Source: Chrysoperla carnea (Eukaryota; Arthropoda; Insecta; Neuroptera; Chrysopidae). From it: a stretch of 64,000 nt of DNA. The notes below the pieces were generated by a model, which saw only the letters and a list, made by a program, of their open reading frames with translations, was not told the origin of the DNA and did not search any database. Of the stretch, positions 1 through 9,829 are shown piece by piece. Each line of letters starts with the position of its first letter. Positions within the stretch are counted from its first letter, which is position 1. A program made the position numbers and the translations under genes. Location of the stretch: NCBI RefSeq assembly GCF_905475395.1, contig NW_025408252.1, positions 124,001 to 188,000 on the forward strand, read 5' to 3'.

Positions 1-1
1 T

Positions 2-3000
2 CATAAAACAATTCAAAGTGATATTTTGAAATTTAATTCTGCCGTAGAAAAACGTAAGCGAATCGAAACAGTTTCAGCTCAAATAGCTTACGATCAGTTG
101 ACATTTTCAATCAAGCTGCATTACCACAAAATGAAGGCGTTAATGCCAAACAAAGTTTCTGATTCAACATCGGTTGATTCAGTCAAACCTCTTCAACAAG
201 ATAACAATTTAGCTCGTATTAATTTACCCCAATTCAATGGCGATATAGATTCCTGGTTGGAATTTATTTCTATATTTGACAGCCTTGTCCATTCAAAACA
301 TATGGACAATATTTGCAAATTTCGTTACCTTAAAACCTCGTTGAAAGGGGACGCTGCAGCAGTGATTTCTGGGTTTGCCTTAACTAGCGAAAACTATCCA
401 TTAGCATACGAAGCATTACGTTTTCGCTACAACAATAAAAGGCGCATAGCCAGTTTTTATTTACAAAAAATTTTAGAGTTCAAGACAACCCATTTGTCTA
501 ATTTAAATAATTTAAATTCATTTCTCACCACTCATGAAACTGCAGTAAAATCTATTCGCTCTATGGATTTACCAGATTTAATTGATTTCATTTTTTTCAA
601 CCTAACACTAAATAATCTGGACACTAATATGCGCCGTGAATTTGAATTACGTCATTCAGACAAGGAGATTCCGTCATACACGGATTTAATCACATTTGTT
701 ACTAATCAGCTTCGCTCATTAGAGTTGCAATTACCCACTACTCGCCCTAGTAGCTCAACGTTTCCAAAAGCAAACAAACCCAAATCATTTTTAGTAAACA
801 CCGCTCACAACACTAACAAAATTTCTTCATTTAAACAAAACTCAATTTCAAAGTGTATTCGCTGCAGAGGCCCTCACAATCTCGCAGCTTGTCCTTCATT
901 TTTAAAAATGGAATTATCGAATAAATATCAATATTTAAAATCACTTACTCGTTGTTTCAATTGTTTAGGTTCTCATCTTCGAAGCCAATGTGCTTCTAAA
1001 AATGTATGTCGCAAGTGTGATTCTAATCAACATCACACTACCCTTCATCCTGGGTTTCAATCACCGGTCACGTCGGCAACCAAAGCCACCGTTTCGGACT
1101 TGAATGCGTCTCCCTCAACCTCAATCACTCAACCCCCTCACAGCACCGGTAACGACATCCCGGCGCTGTCATGTACTTCATATGCCCAAAACCCACAAGG
1201 GGTCTTACTGGGCACAGCGCAAATTTTAATTAATACCCACAGTGGTAATTATTTTTCTGTTCGGGCACTTGTGGACCCTGGCTCCCAAGTGTCAATTATT
1301 TCATTATCATGTTGTCGTGCTCTTGGTTTGCCTATTAAACCCACTTCAACTCAAATTTCTGGTATTGGCGCCACCGAAACCTCTTGTCATGGTACGGTTT
1401 CGTGTATTTTAAAGTCAAAATATTCTGACATAAAAGTCTCTACAATTGCATATGTCATGTCTACTATTTCGTTAAATTTACCTTCAGTTGAATTGTCTCA
1501 AGAAGTCATCAGTCGCTTCACGTCACTCAAATTGGCAGATAGCCAATTTTATAAATCATCCCCCGTGGATTTCTTAATAGGGGCAGATTTGTTCCCCTCT
1601 ATATTGTCATGTACGGATTCTCAAACTATTCAGGGATTCCCTTCCGCCATAAACAGTATTTTTGGGTGGTTAATTATCGGTCCTGTTGAGGGCAACCCCC
1701 CTACTCAACCCATTTCACTTCTGAGCACTGCTCAAATAAGTGATCATTTACAAAATTTTTGGGAAACTGAAGAAGTTTCGGTTTCCATCCCCTCAAATCC
1801 TTCAGATATTTTGGCGGAACGCCATTTTAAAGACACGCATTCGCGTGACTCAACGGGTCGATACATTGTCGCTCTTCCGTTTCGTCCAGGCAGCCTCCCT
1901 GCCCTTTTCAACAAGGAGCGTTCACTCGCTTCCTTTATTAATTTGGAAAAAAGATTGTCTAAATTTCCTGAAAAATACAAGGCGTATACCGAATTCATGG
2001 ATGAATACATTTCATTATGTCACATGTCAAAGGCAACTAACTCATCAGGTTATATAATTCCCCATCATTGTGTCACTAAGGACACTAGTACATCCACCAA
2101 ATTACGTGTTGTTTTTAACGCATCGGACCCAGGTTATAACAAAATTTCTTTAAATTCATTATTGTTGGCCGGTCCTAAATTACAAAACGATATCTCGGAT
2201 ATCCTTTATTCATTCCGTTTTAACGCAATAGCCTTGTGTTCCGATATACGTCAAATGTATCGACAAATTTTGGTACGTCCAGAAGATCGCATTTATCAGC
2301 ATATATTTTACCGACCATCCACTGAATCCGACGTCGTTGAATTTGAACTAAATACCGTAACATACGGCTTAGTTCCTTCCGCTTTTCTTGCACAAAGGTG
2401 TCTAAAACAATTAGTTATCGACGAAGGCAATCATTATCCTTTGGCTTCTCAAGCCCTTCTGCACAACACTTACGTTGATGATATTATTACTGGTGCTTCG
2501 TCTCCTGAACAAGCCAAAACTTTAATGACACAATTACAAACTTTAATGAGTAGGGGAGGTTTTGAGTTGCGAAAATGGACTAGCAACGATCCTTCTATAT
2601 TAACTGATCTCCCTGTAGATCACATCGAGACGCCATTTATGTTCGAAACGGAGACTGTGTTCAAAATACTTGGGCTGCTGTGGGACCCAAACACAGATAG
2701 TTTTCTATTTCAATTCAAATCATTCGAAAACGTTTTGACAAAACGCACTTTGCTTTCCCATGTGGCAGGAGTGTATGATCCTTTGGGTTTTTTAGCACCT
2801 ATTACCTTTAGCTTGAAGTGTATTCTGCAAAAGTTATGGTTAGATCACTCAGGGTGGGACGACCCCGTACCTCCACATATTCGTCAAATTTGGGACCTCC
2901 ATCAACAAAACATGTATCTCGTAGCTCAAATTCGCATTCCCCGTTTTATTGCTCCTTCAGAAAGTAGGTCGGTATGGTTGGCCGGTTTCTCTGACGCTAG

Positions 3001-5044
3001 TCAGCTTGGATACGCTGCTGTGCTTTATCTCTGTTGTGATGATGGATATTCAATAACATCCAATTTATTTGCTGCTAAAACTAAGGTAGCTCCATTGAAA
3101 ACCCTGAGCATACCGCGCCTGGAACTCTGCGGAGCACTTCTGCTTAGCAAACTCGTCTCGTCTGTCCGTCAAACTATGCCGAATTTGTTCAAAATTCCCC
3201 CACGTCTATTCACCGATGCTCACATCGTTTTATATTGGCTCAACACTCCTCCACATTTACTCAAAGTTTACGTTGCCAATCGTGTTGTAGCCATTCAACA
3301 AATTACTCAACACATGTGCTGGTCATATATTCACACTTCTGTCAACCCTGCTGATATCGCATCTCGTGGACTGACCCCTGATCAGTTTTGCAAACCAACT
3401 CAACATAACTTGTGGTTTCACGGACCATCGCTAATTTCGGAGCCTCTCAGTCAATGGCCTCCTCCTTTTACGGATACAATTTCCAATATTGCTGAGCTGC
3501 CTGAAATTAAACCCTTGGCTCTCGCAGCCAATTTAATTACTCCGGATCAAATGTTAGAATTGTTTTCTCACTTTTCGTCATGGACGCGTTTGATCCGAGT
3601 TGTCGCATGGATGCTTCGTTTCATCAAACAGTGTAAAGCACGCCTACAGCATCTAGAACCCATTTCTGGTCCGTTGTCCATCACTGAATTAGATTTTGCG
3701 AAAATCAAAATCATTCATATAACTCAAAAATATTATTATTCTTCCGAAATTCGTTTGTTATCCGCTCATAAAGCTCTTAAAGGCAGTCTCAGCTCGCTCA
3801 GTCCGTTTTTAGATTCTTCTTCCATAATTAGAGTGGGTGGTCGCCTCAACCGCTCCCCACTCTCTTCAGCTTCCAAGCACCCCATTTTGTTGCCCAAATT
3901 GGCACACATATCTCAATTAATATGCGTTCATGCTCATTTGTGTTCTCTTCATTCTGGGCCCAGAGCAGTCCAAGCTTCTGTTCAAGCCGTTTATTGGATT
4001 CCCGGGCTTCGTGGTCTTGTTCGGAAAGTGATCCGTAACTGTCCCACATGCTACAGATTCCGTGCTGTGCCCTTCGCGCCTCAAATGGCCGCTTTACCCG
4101 AATCTCGTGTCACCCCCTCGAAACCATTTTCTCATACTGGAGTCGACTTCGCCGGTCCATTCATTGTTAAATCCGGCAACCCACGTAAACCTCGTTTAAC
4201 AAAAGGTTATCTCTGCATTTTTGTGTGTTTTTCCACAAAATGTGTCCATCTTGAGTTCGCTTCAGAACTCACTACTCAATGCTTTCTAGCAGCACTGGAT
4301 CGATTTGTAGCTCGTCGAAGTCTTCCATCCGACATATATTCCGATCAAGGTCGGAATTTTCTTGGCGCCTCACGCCTTTTAAATGAAATTTCTATTTTCT
4401 TACAAGAAAATCGCGAGAACATCTCCGATTATTTGTCTCTTAAAAGTGTACAATGGCATTTCAACTGTGCATATGCACCCTGGTTCGGGGGTTTATGGGA
4501 AGCTGGCGTCAAATCCGCCAAATCGCTCCTCAAACGCATGTTCAAGGAATCTTCCTATTCCGTTGAAGATTATTTCACGATATTCACCCGCATTGAAGCG
4601 GTGTTGAACAGTCGCCCACTGTGCGATCTGCCTGCTGATCCTTCTGAGGCATCGTCTTATTTAACCCCTGGACACTTTCTTACCGGCACCCCCTTGACCT
4701 CGTTGCCCGAACGTTACCCACCTTGTGAACAGCCCGTTCGTGACCGTTGGTTGAACCTACGACGCTTGGTTCAAAGTTTTTGGAAGCGTTGGTCAAAAGA
4801 GTATTTAAATACTTTAATTCAAAGAAACAAATGGAAATCGCCTGCCGCCACCCCTGAGGTTGGGAATGTCGTATTAGTAAAAGGGGATCAAACTCCCCCA
4901 CTTTCTTGGCCTATTGGTCGTATAATCAGACTTCACATGTCTGCAGACGGTATACCTCGTGTTGCCGATTTAAAACTTGCGGATCAGCAAGTAGTTACTC
5001 GGGCGGTCGCCAGACTGCTTCCACTGCGTGGGTCGATCGAGTAG
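2..5044 (+). CDS. BEL/Pao gag-pol polyprotein (5' partial)
   Basis: This polyprotein supplies the capsid, protease, reverse transcriptase/RNase H and integrase needed for retrotransposition in virus-like particles. The frame is open to the window edge; the first in-frame start-like codon is only a TTG at 26, so the true start is upstream. Residues are numbered from position 26. A DUF1759-type gag region spans about 65-215. CCHC knuckles are C277/C280/H284/C289 and C310/C313/H317/C322, followed by a CxxC...HH...H cluster (328-341). The protease has D417 in a DPGS motif. The reverse transcriptase has D740 and YVDD at 816-819. The RNase H-type acidic residues are D990, E1033 and D1064, and the family motif DIASRG starts at 1110. 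The integrase has an HHCC region ending C1339/C1342 and D1374, D1440, E1492 in the core, with FGGLWE at the last acid. The C-terminus resembles DUF5641. No internal stop is present, so it may be active. Confidence 0.95.
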   Translation, partial: HKTIQSDILKFNSAVEKRKRIETVSAQIAYDQLTFSIKLHYHKMKALMPNKVSDSTSVDSVKPLQQDNNLARINLPQFNGDIDSWLEFISIFDSLVHSKHMDNICKFRYLKTSLKGDAAAVISGFALTSENYPLAYEALRFRYNNKRRIASFYLQKILEFKTTHLSNLNNLNSFLTTHETAVKSIRSMDLPDLIDFIFFNLTLNNLDTNMRREFELRHSDKEIPSYTDLITFVTNQLRSLELQLPTTRPSSSTFPKANKPKSFLVNTAHNTNKISSFKQNSISKCIRCRGPHNLAACPSFLKMELSNKYQYLKSLTRCFNCLGSHLRSQCASKNVCRKCDSNQHHTTLHPGFQSPVTSATKATVSDLNASPSTSITQPPHSTGNDIPALSCTSYAQNPQGVLLGTAQILINTHSGNYFSVRALVDPGSQVSIISLSCCRALGLPIKPTSTQISGIGATETSCHGTVSCILKSKYSDIKVSTIAYVMSTISLNLPSVELSQEVISRFTSLKLADSQFYKSSPVDFLIGADLFPSILSCTDSQTIQGFPSAINSIFGWLIIGPVEGNPPTQPISLLSTAQISDHLQNFWETEEVSVSIPSNPSDILAERHFKDTHSRDSTGRYIVALPFRPGSLPALFNKERSLASFINLEKRLSKFPEKYKAYTEFMDEYISLCHMSKATNSSGYIIPHHCVTKDTSTSTKLRVVFNASDPGYNKISLNSLLLAGPKLQNDISDILYSFRFNAIALCSDIRQMYRQILVRPEDRIYQHIFYRPSTESDVVEFELNTVTYGLVPSAFLAQRCLKQLVIDEGNHYPLASQALLHNTYVDDIITGASSPEQAKTLMTQLQTLMSRGGFELRKWTSNDPSILTDLPVDHIETPFMFETETVFKILGLLWDPNTDSFLFQFKSFENVLTKRTLLSHVAGVYDPLGFLAPITFSLKCILQKLWLDHSGWDDPVPPHIRQIWDLHQQNMYLVAQIRIPRFIAPSESRSVWLAGFSDASQLGYAAVLYLCCDDGYSITSNLFAAKTKVAPLKTLSIPRLELCGALLLSKLVSSVRQTMPNLFKIPPRLFTDAHIVLYWLNTPPHLLKVYVANRVVAIQQITQHMCWSYIHTSVNPADIASRGLTPDQFCKPTQHNLWFHGPSLISEPLSQWPPPFTDTISNIAELPEIKPLALAANLITPDQMLELFSHFSSWTRLIRVVAWMLRFIKQCKARLQHLEPISGPLSITELDFAKIKIIHITQKYYYSSEIRLLSAHKALKGSLSSLSPFLDSSSIIRVGGRLNRSPLSSASKHPILLPKLAHISQLICVHAHLCSLHSGPRAVQASVQAVYWIPGLRGLVRKVIRNCPTCYRFRAVPFAPQMAALPESRVTPSKPFSHTGVDFAGPFIVKSGNPRKPRLTKGYLCIFVCFSTKCVHLEFASELTTQCFLAALDRFVARRSLPSDIYSDQGRNFLGASRLLNEISIFLQENRENISDYLSLKSVQWHFNCAYAPWFGGLWEAGVKSAKSLLKRMFKESSYSVEDYFTIFTRIEAVLNSRPLCDLPADPSEASSYLTPGHFLTGTPLTSLPERYPPCEQPVRDRWLNLRRLVQSFWKRWSKEYLNTLIQRNKWKSPAATPEVGNVVLVKGDQTPPLSWPIGRIIRLHMSADGIPRVADLKLADQQVVTRAVARLLPLRGSIE

Positions 5045-5573
5045 TCCCATTTTATCCTTCGCTCCCCCATTCATTTTATTTATTTATTTATTTATTTTTT
5101 TTTTTTTTTTTTCTTTCTTTCTTTTCCAAAATTTAATTATTTATGTATATCAAATATATATATAAATTTTCATGAAAAGTCATATTGTACACTTTCATAA
5201 AACAGGTTAGCATGGATTCTGCTTTTCTTATTAAATTTTTCTATTACAGCGGTCTTTTAGTCCACTCTTCGTCTGTGATTTTATCCACAGAACATGAGGG
5301 CAAATTTGAATACTCCATTATCAAATCTTCAATAGATCTATGCCTTGGATTTTTTTCTTTATGCCTTTCTTGTGATGTAAACTCGGTTAGTAATATGTCA
5401 AAAACATTTTTCATTTTACCTTTATCTTTTATCCTTTGGATTTCAAATATCCTTGTTCTCTCTTATTGCATCTATATTGTTGACATTCTCAATTTGTTCG
5501 GTCCCATGTAACTGAATTTTTCCCTTTTTGTTTAGATAGGCTCAAATTCTATCGAATTTGGGGGGGCGACTTA
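5045..5573 (+). other. BEL 3' internal region with T-rich repeats and polypurine tract
   Basis: This stretch lies between the pol stop and the 3' LTR. It begins with a (TTTA)n microsatellite that runs into a T-run and a CTTT repeat (about 5074-5126), then an AT-rich patch at 5145-5170. A seven-G run at 5560-5566, just before the LTR, is the likely polypurine tract that primes plus-strand synthesis. Four to seven bases separate the run from TGTT at 5574, so the exact LTR boundary is uncertain by a few bases. Confidence 0.7.
5212..5511 (+). CDS. Small hydrophobic ORF between pol and LTR (doubtful)
   Basis: This is a 99-codon frame starting at the first ATG (5212); the frame also extends upstream to a TTG at 5185. 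Two hydrophobic stretches are visible, around residues 5-25 and 65-95, which could be membrane segments. Some BEL elements carry an extra envelope-like gene here, but this ORF is far too short and has no recognisable glycoprotein feature. It may be a chance frame in T-rich DNA. I do not recognise it. Confidence 0.15.
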   Translation: MDSAFLIKFFYYSGLLVHSSSVILSTEHEGKFEYSIIKSSIDLCLGFFSLCLSCDVNSVSNMSKTFFILPLSFILWISNILVLSYCIYIVDILNLFGPM

Positions 5574-5627
5574 TGTTAGGGATATTTCACAAGTTAGTGT
5601 TTTTACTTTTTTCTTTGGTGATTTTAA

Positions 5628-5648
5628 TTAATACCAGGTTGGTATTAA
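5628..5648. repeat. LTR hairpin 1
   Basis: TTAATACC at 5628-5635 pairs perfectly with GGTATTAA at 5641-5648 across a 5-nt loop. Confidence 0.7.
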
Positions 5649-5723
5649 CTGACTTTACCAAACTTCCGCTGTGGTGACTATGAGTCTACCTAACACACTT
5701 CTTGTGTTGCATAAGTTGTTTTT

Positions 5724-5776
5724 GAACACTTGTTTGAATCGGTCGATCCATGTCATGGATCGACCGATGTGTGTTC
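5724..5776. repeat. LTR hairpin 2, near-perfect long palindrome
   Basis: A 14-bp arm at 5739-5752 (starting TCGGTCGATCC) is the exact reverse complement of 5754-5767, with one base between them. Outer arms GAACAC (5724-5729) and GTGTTC (5771-5776) can extend the stem after an internal loop. It sits about 150 bp into the LTR. Confidence 0.85.
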
Positions 5777-8700
5777 ATAATCTTTTATTTTAAAAAAAAA
5801 TCACAATTAATTAGTTTCTTGATCTGAATAGATCGTTTCTTTCGGTTGATTTAATTAATCAATCTAAAAATATAATTTAAAAGTCGAGTCAGTGATTCTG
5901 TTCTCATTTTCTAAAGTTTCAATTTCAAGTGTTTGTTTTTCAATGTAGAAACGTGTGGTTTTCTACATTTAAATTTGCTATTTAACAATGTGTTAAAGTT
6001 TAATTTCGAAATCGATATTTATCTTGATAATCAAGTTTAATTTTGGATTTAAATTCGAATAGTTCTCAGTGAACCATGTGTTTTTAGTGCAGTGCATTAA
6101 ACATTTTACATATTTTTTCCCGCCATTGCGGGATTTAACGCAAACTACCATTTTCATCAATTAAAAGTCAATAACCAACAGTAAAACAAAAAGGCGTGAA
6201 CAAATACAACGTAAAGGTTTGATAATTTACCCTAAATTCCCTTCTTCCTGATTTTATCCATATCAAACCTTTAAATAACAACTTTTATTCTTCTACCATC
6301 AACCTGCATAAAAAACTGGTGAGTACATATTTTTGTTATACAGTCCAACAGCTCTCAAACCTTCTTAAAATCGCTAAGTGTTGGGAAATATTTTAATTTT
6401 TGTGAACCAGCGATCAACGCCCCAACACCGACCTCTTTGTATACATTTTGACTTATTTGGATCAAAATTTCAATGATTTGTATAGTCATGACTCTCTTGT
6501 TGAAAAATCGAAAATTTTTAAAAAATGTTTTTTCTATCGAAAAATGTCAAATTTGATCATTTTTGGCTTATTTATACTTAGTCCAGTCATAAACGACCTC
6601 TATGTATACATTTTGACTTATTTGGATCAAAATTGCAATGATTTGTAAAGTCATGACTCTCTTGTCGAAAAATCGAAAATTTTCAAAAAATATTTTTTCT
6701 ATCGAAAAATGTCAAATTTGATCATTTTTGGCTTATTTATACTTAGTCCAGTCATAAACGACCTCTATGTATACATTTTGACTTATTTGGATCAAAATTG
6801 CAATGATTTGTATAGTCATGACCCCCTTTGTTGAAAAATCGAAAATTTTCAAAAAATAATTTTTCTATCGAAAAATGTCAAATTTGATCATTTTTGGCTT
6901 ATTTATACTTAGTCCAGTCATAATCGACCTCTATGTATACATTTTGACTTATTTGGATCAAAATTGCAATGATTTGTATAGTCATGAGTCTCTTGTTAAA
7001 AAATCGAAAATTTTCAAAAAATGTTTTTTCTATCGAAAAATGTCAAATTTGATCAGTTTTGGCTTATTTATACTTAGTCCAGTCATAAACGACCTCTGTG
7101 TATACATTTTGACTTATTTGGATCAAAATTTCAATGATTTGTATAGTCATGACTCTCTTGTTGAAAAATCGAAAATTTTCAAAAAATGTTTTTCCTATCG
7201 AAAAATGTCAAATTTGATCATTTTTGGCTTATTTATACTTAGTCCAGTCATAAACGACCTCTATGTATACATTTTGACTTATTTGGATCAAAATTTCAAT
7301 GATTTGTATAGTCATGACTCTCTTGTTGAAAAATCGAAAATTTTCAAAAAATGTTTTTTCTATCGAAAAATGTCAAATTTGATCATTTTTGGCTTAATTA
7401 TACTTAGTTCAGTCATAATCGACCTCTATGTATACATTTTGACTTATTTGGATCAAAATTGCAATGATTTGTATAGTCATGAGTCTCTTGTTAAAAAATC
7501 GAAAATTTTCAAAAAATGTTTTTTCTATCGAAAAATGTCAAATTTGATCAGTTTTGGCTTATTTATTCTTAGTCCAGTCATAAACGACCTCTGTGTATAA
7601 ATTTTGACTTATTTGGATCAAAATTTCAATGATTTGTATAGTCATGACTCTCTTGTTGAAAAATCGAAAATTTTCAAAAAATGTTTTTTCTATCGAAAAA
7701 TGTCAAATTTGATCATTTTTGGCTTATTTATACTGAGTCCAGTCATAAACGAATTCTATGTATACATTTGCCTTATTTGGATCAAAATTTCAATGATTTG
7801 TATCGTCATGAGTCTCTTGTAGAAAAATCGAAAATTTTCAAAAAATGTTTTTTCTATCGAAAAATGTCAAATTTGATCATTTTTGCTTATTTATACTTAG
7901 TCCAGTCATAAAAGACCTCTATGTATACATTTTGACTTATTTGGATCAAAATTGCAATGATTTGAATAGTCATGAGTCTCTTGTTGAAAAATCGAAAATT
8001 TTCAAAAAATGTTTTTCCTATCGAAAAATGTCAAATTTGATCATTTTTGGCCTATTTATACTTAGTCTAGTCATAAACGACCTCTATGTATACATTAGGA
8101 CTTATTTGGATCAAAATTTCAATGATTTGTATAATCATGAGTCTCTTGTTGAAAAATCGAAAATTTTCAAAAAATGTTTTTCCTATCGAAAAATGTCAAA
8201 TTTGTTCATTTTTGGCTTATTAATACTTAGTCCAGTCATAAACGACCTATATGTAAACATTTTGACTTATTTGGATCAAAATTTCAATGATTTGTATAGT
8301 CATGACTCTCTTGTTGAAAAATCGAAAATTTTCAAAAAATGTTTTTTCTATCGAAAAATGTCAAATTTGATTATTTTTGGCTTATTTATGCTTAGTCCAG
8401 TCATAACCGACCTCTTTGTATACATTTTGACTTATTTGGATCAAAATTTCAATGATTTGTATAGTCATGACTCTCTTGTTGAAAAATCGAAAATTTTTAA
8501 AAAATGTTTTTTCTATCGAAAAATGTCAAATTTGATCATTTTTGGCTTATTTATACTTAGTCCAGTCATAAACGACCTCTATGTATACATTTTGACTTAT
8601 TTGGATCAAAATTGCAATGATTTGTAAAGTCATGACTCTCTTGTCGAAAAATCGAAAATTTTCAAAAAATATTTTTTCTATCGAAAAATGTCAAATTTGA

Positions 8701-9829
8701 TCATTTTTGGCTTATTTATACTTAGTCCAGTCATAAACGACCTCTATGTATACATTTTGACTTATTTGGATCAAAATTGCAATGATTTGTATAGTCATGA
8801 CCCCCTTTGTTGAAAAATCGAAAATTTTCAAAAAATAATTTTTCTATCGAAAAATGTCAAATTTGATCATTTTTGGCTTAATTATACTTAGTCCAGTCAT
8901 AATCGACCTCTATGTATACATTTTGACTTATTTGGATCAAAATTGCAATGATTTGTATAGTCATGAGTCTCTTGTTAAAAAATCGAAAATTTTCAAAAAA
9001 TGTTTTTTCTATCGAAAAATGTCAAATTTGATCAGTTTTGGCTTATTTATACTTAGTCCAGTCATAAACGACCTCTGTGTATACATTTTGACTTATTTGG
9101 ATCAAAATTTCAATGATTTGTATAGTCATGACTCTCTTGTTGAAAAATCGAAAATTTTCAAAAAATGTTTTTCCTATCGAAAAATGTCAAATTTGATCAT
9201 TTTTGGCTTATTTATACTTAGTCCAGTCATAAACGACCTCTATGTATACATTTTGACTTATTTGTATCAAAATTTCAATGATTTGTATAGTCATGACTCT
9301 TTTGTTGAAAAATCCAAAATTTTCAAAAAATGTTTTTTCTATCGAAAAACGTCAAATTTGATTATTTTTGGCTTATTTATACTTAGTCCAGTCATAAACG
9401 ACCTCTTTGTAAACATTTTGACTTATTTGGATCAAATTTGCAATGATTTGTATAGTCATGACTCTCTTGTTGAAAAATCGAAAATTTTCAAAAAATGTTT
9501 TTCCTATCGAAAAATGTCAAATTTGATCATTTTTGGCCTATTTATACTTAGTCCAGTCATAAACGACCTATTTGTATACATTTTGACTTATTTGGATCAA
9601 ATTTTCAATGATTTGTATAGTCATGACTCTCTTGTTGAAAAATCGAAAATTTTCAAAAAATATTTTTTCTATCGAAAAATGTCAAATTTGATCATTTTTG
9701 GCTTATTTATACTTAGTCCAGTCATAAACGACCTCTATGTATACATTTTGACTGATTTGGATCAAAATTGCAATGATTTGTATAGTCATGACCCCCTTTG
9801 TTGAAAAATCAAAAATTTTCAAAAAATGT

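Larger units (their letters stand above)
1..6427 (+). mobile_element. BEL/Pao LTR retrotransposon, 5'-truncated by window edge
   Basis: The domain order is gag (DUF1759 type), CCHC zinc knuckles, aspartic protease, reverse transcriptase, RNase H, integrase and a C-terminal DUF5641-like domain, followed by a 3' LTR. This is the diagnostic BEL/Pao layout. The 5' LTR, primer-binding site and start of gag lie left of the window. No env-like gene is convincing. The coding frame has no stop or frameshift in the visible 5 kb, so the insertion looks young. Its 3' LTR abuts the satellite array in mid-unit, so the element sits inside the array. Confidence 0.93.
5574..6427 (+). repeat. 3' LTR of the BEL/Pao element
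   Basis: The LTR starts TGTTAGGG and ends CCCCAACA, which form an imperfect 8-bp terminal inverted repeat with the standard TG...CA ends. A G-rich tract lies just upstream. At 6428 the sequence switches at once to satellite. A TATA-like sequence (TATAATTTAA) lies at 5871-5880 and could be the promoter core. Two clean hairpins lie in the first 200 bp. The partner LTR is outside the window, so the boundary rests on the terminal motifs and the sharp satellite junction. Confidence 0.85.

Noticed and set aside
26..28. TTG at 26 as the gag-pol start
   Set aside because: The frame is open to the window edge and TTG is not a normal eukaryotic start, so the gene begins upstream.
1740..4901. Short ORFs on both strands inside gag-pol (for example 1740-2057, 1744-2010, 3846-4049, 4680-4901)
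   Set aside because: They are shadows of the intact polyprotein frame with no recognisable domains.
5212..5511. Envelope gene of the BEL element
   Set aside because: It is only 99 codons, with no signal peptide plus ectodomain plus anchor layout. It is listed only as a doubtful ORF.
6319..6350. GTGAGT followed by TTATACAG in the LTR as an intron
   Set aside because: The interval is about 30 bp, too short for an intron. A lone splice donor in the LTR is possible but unsupported.
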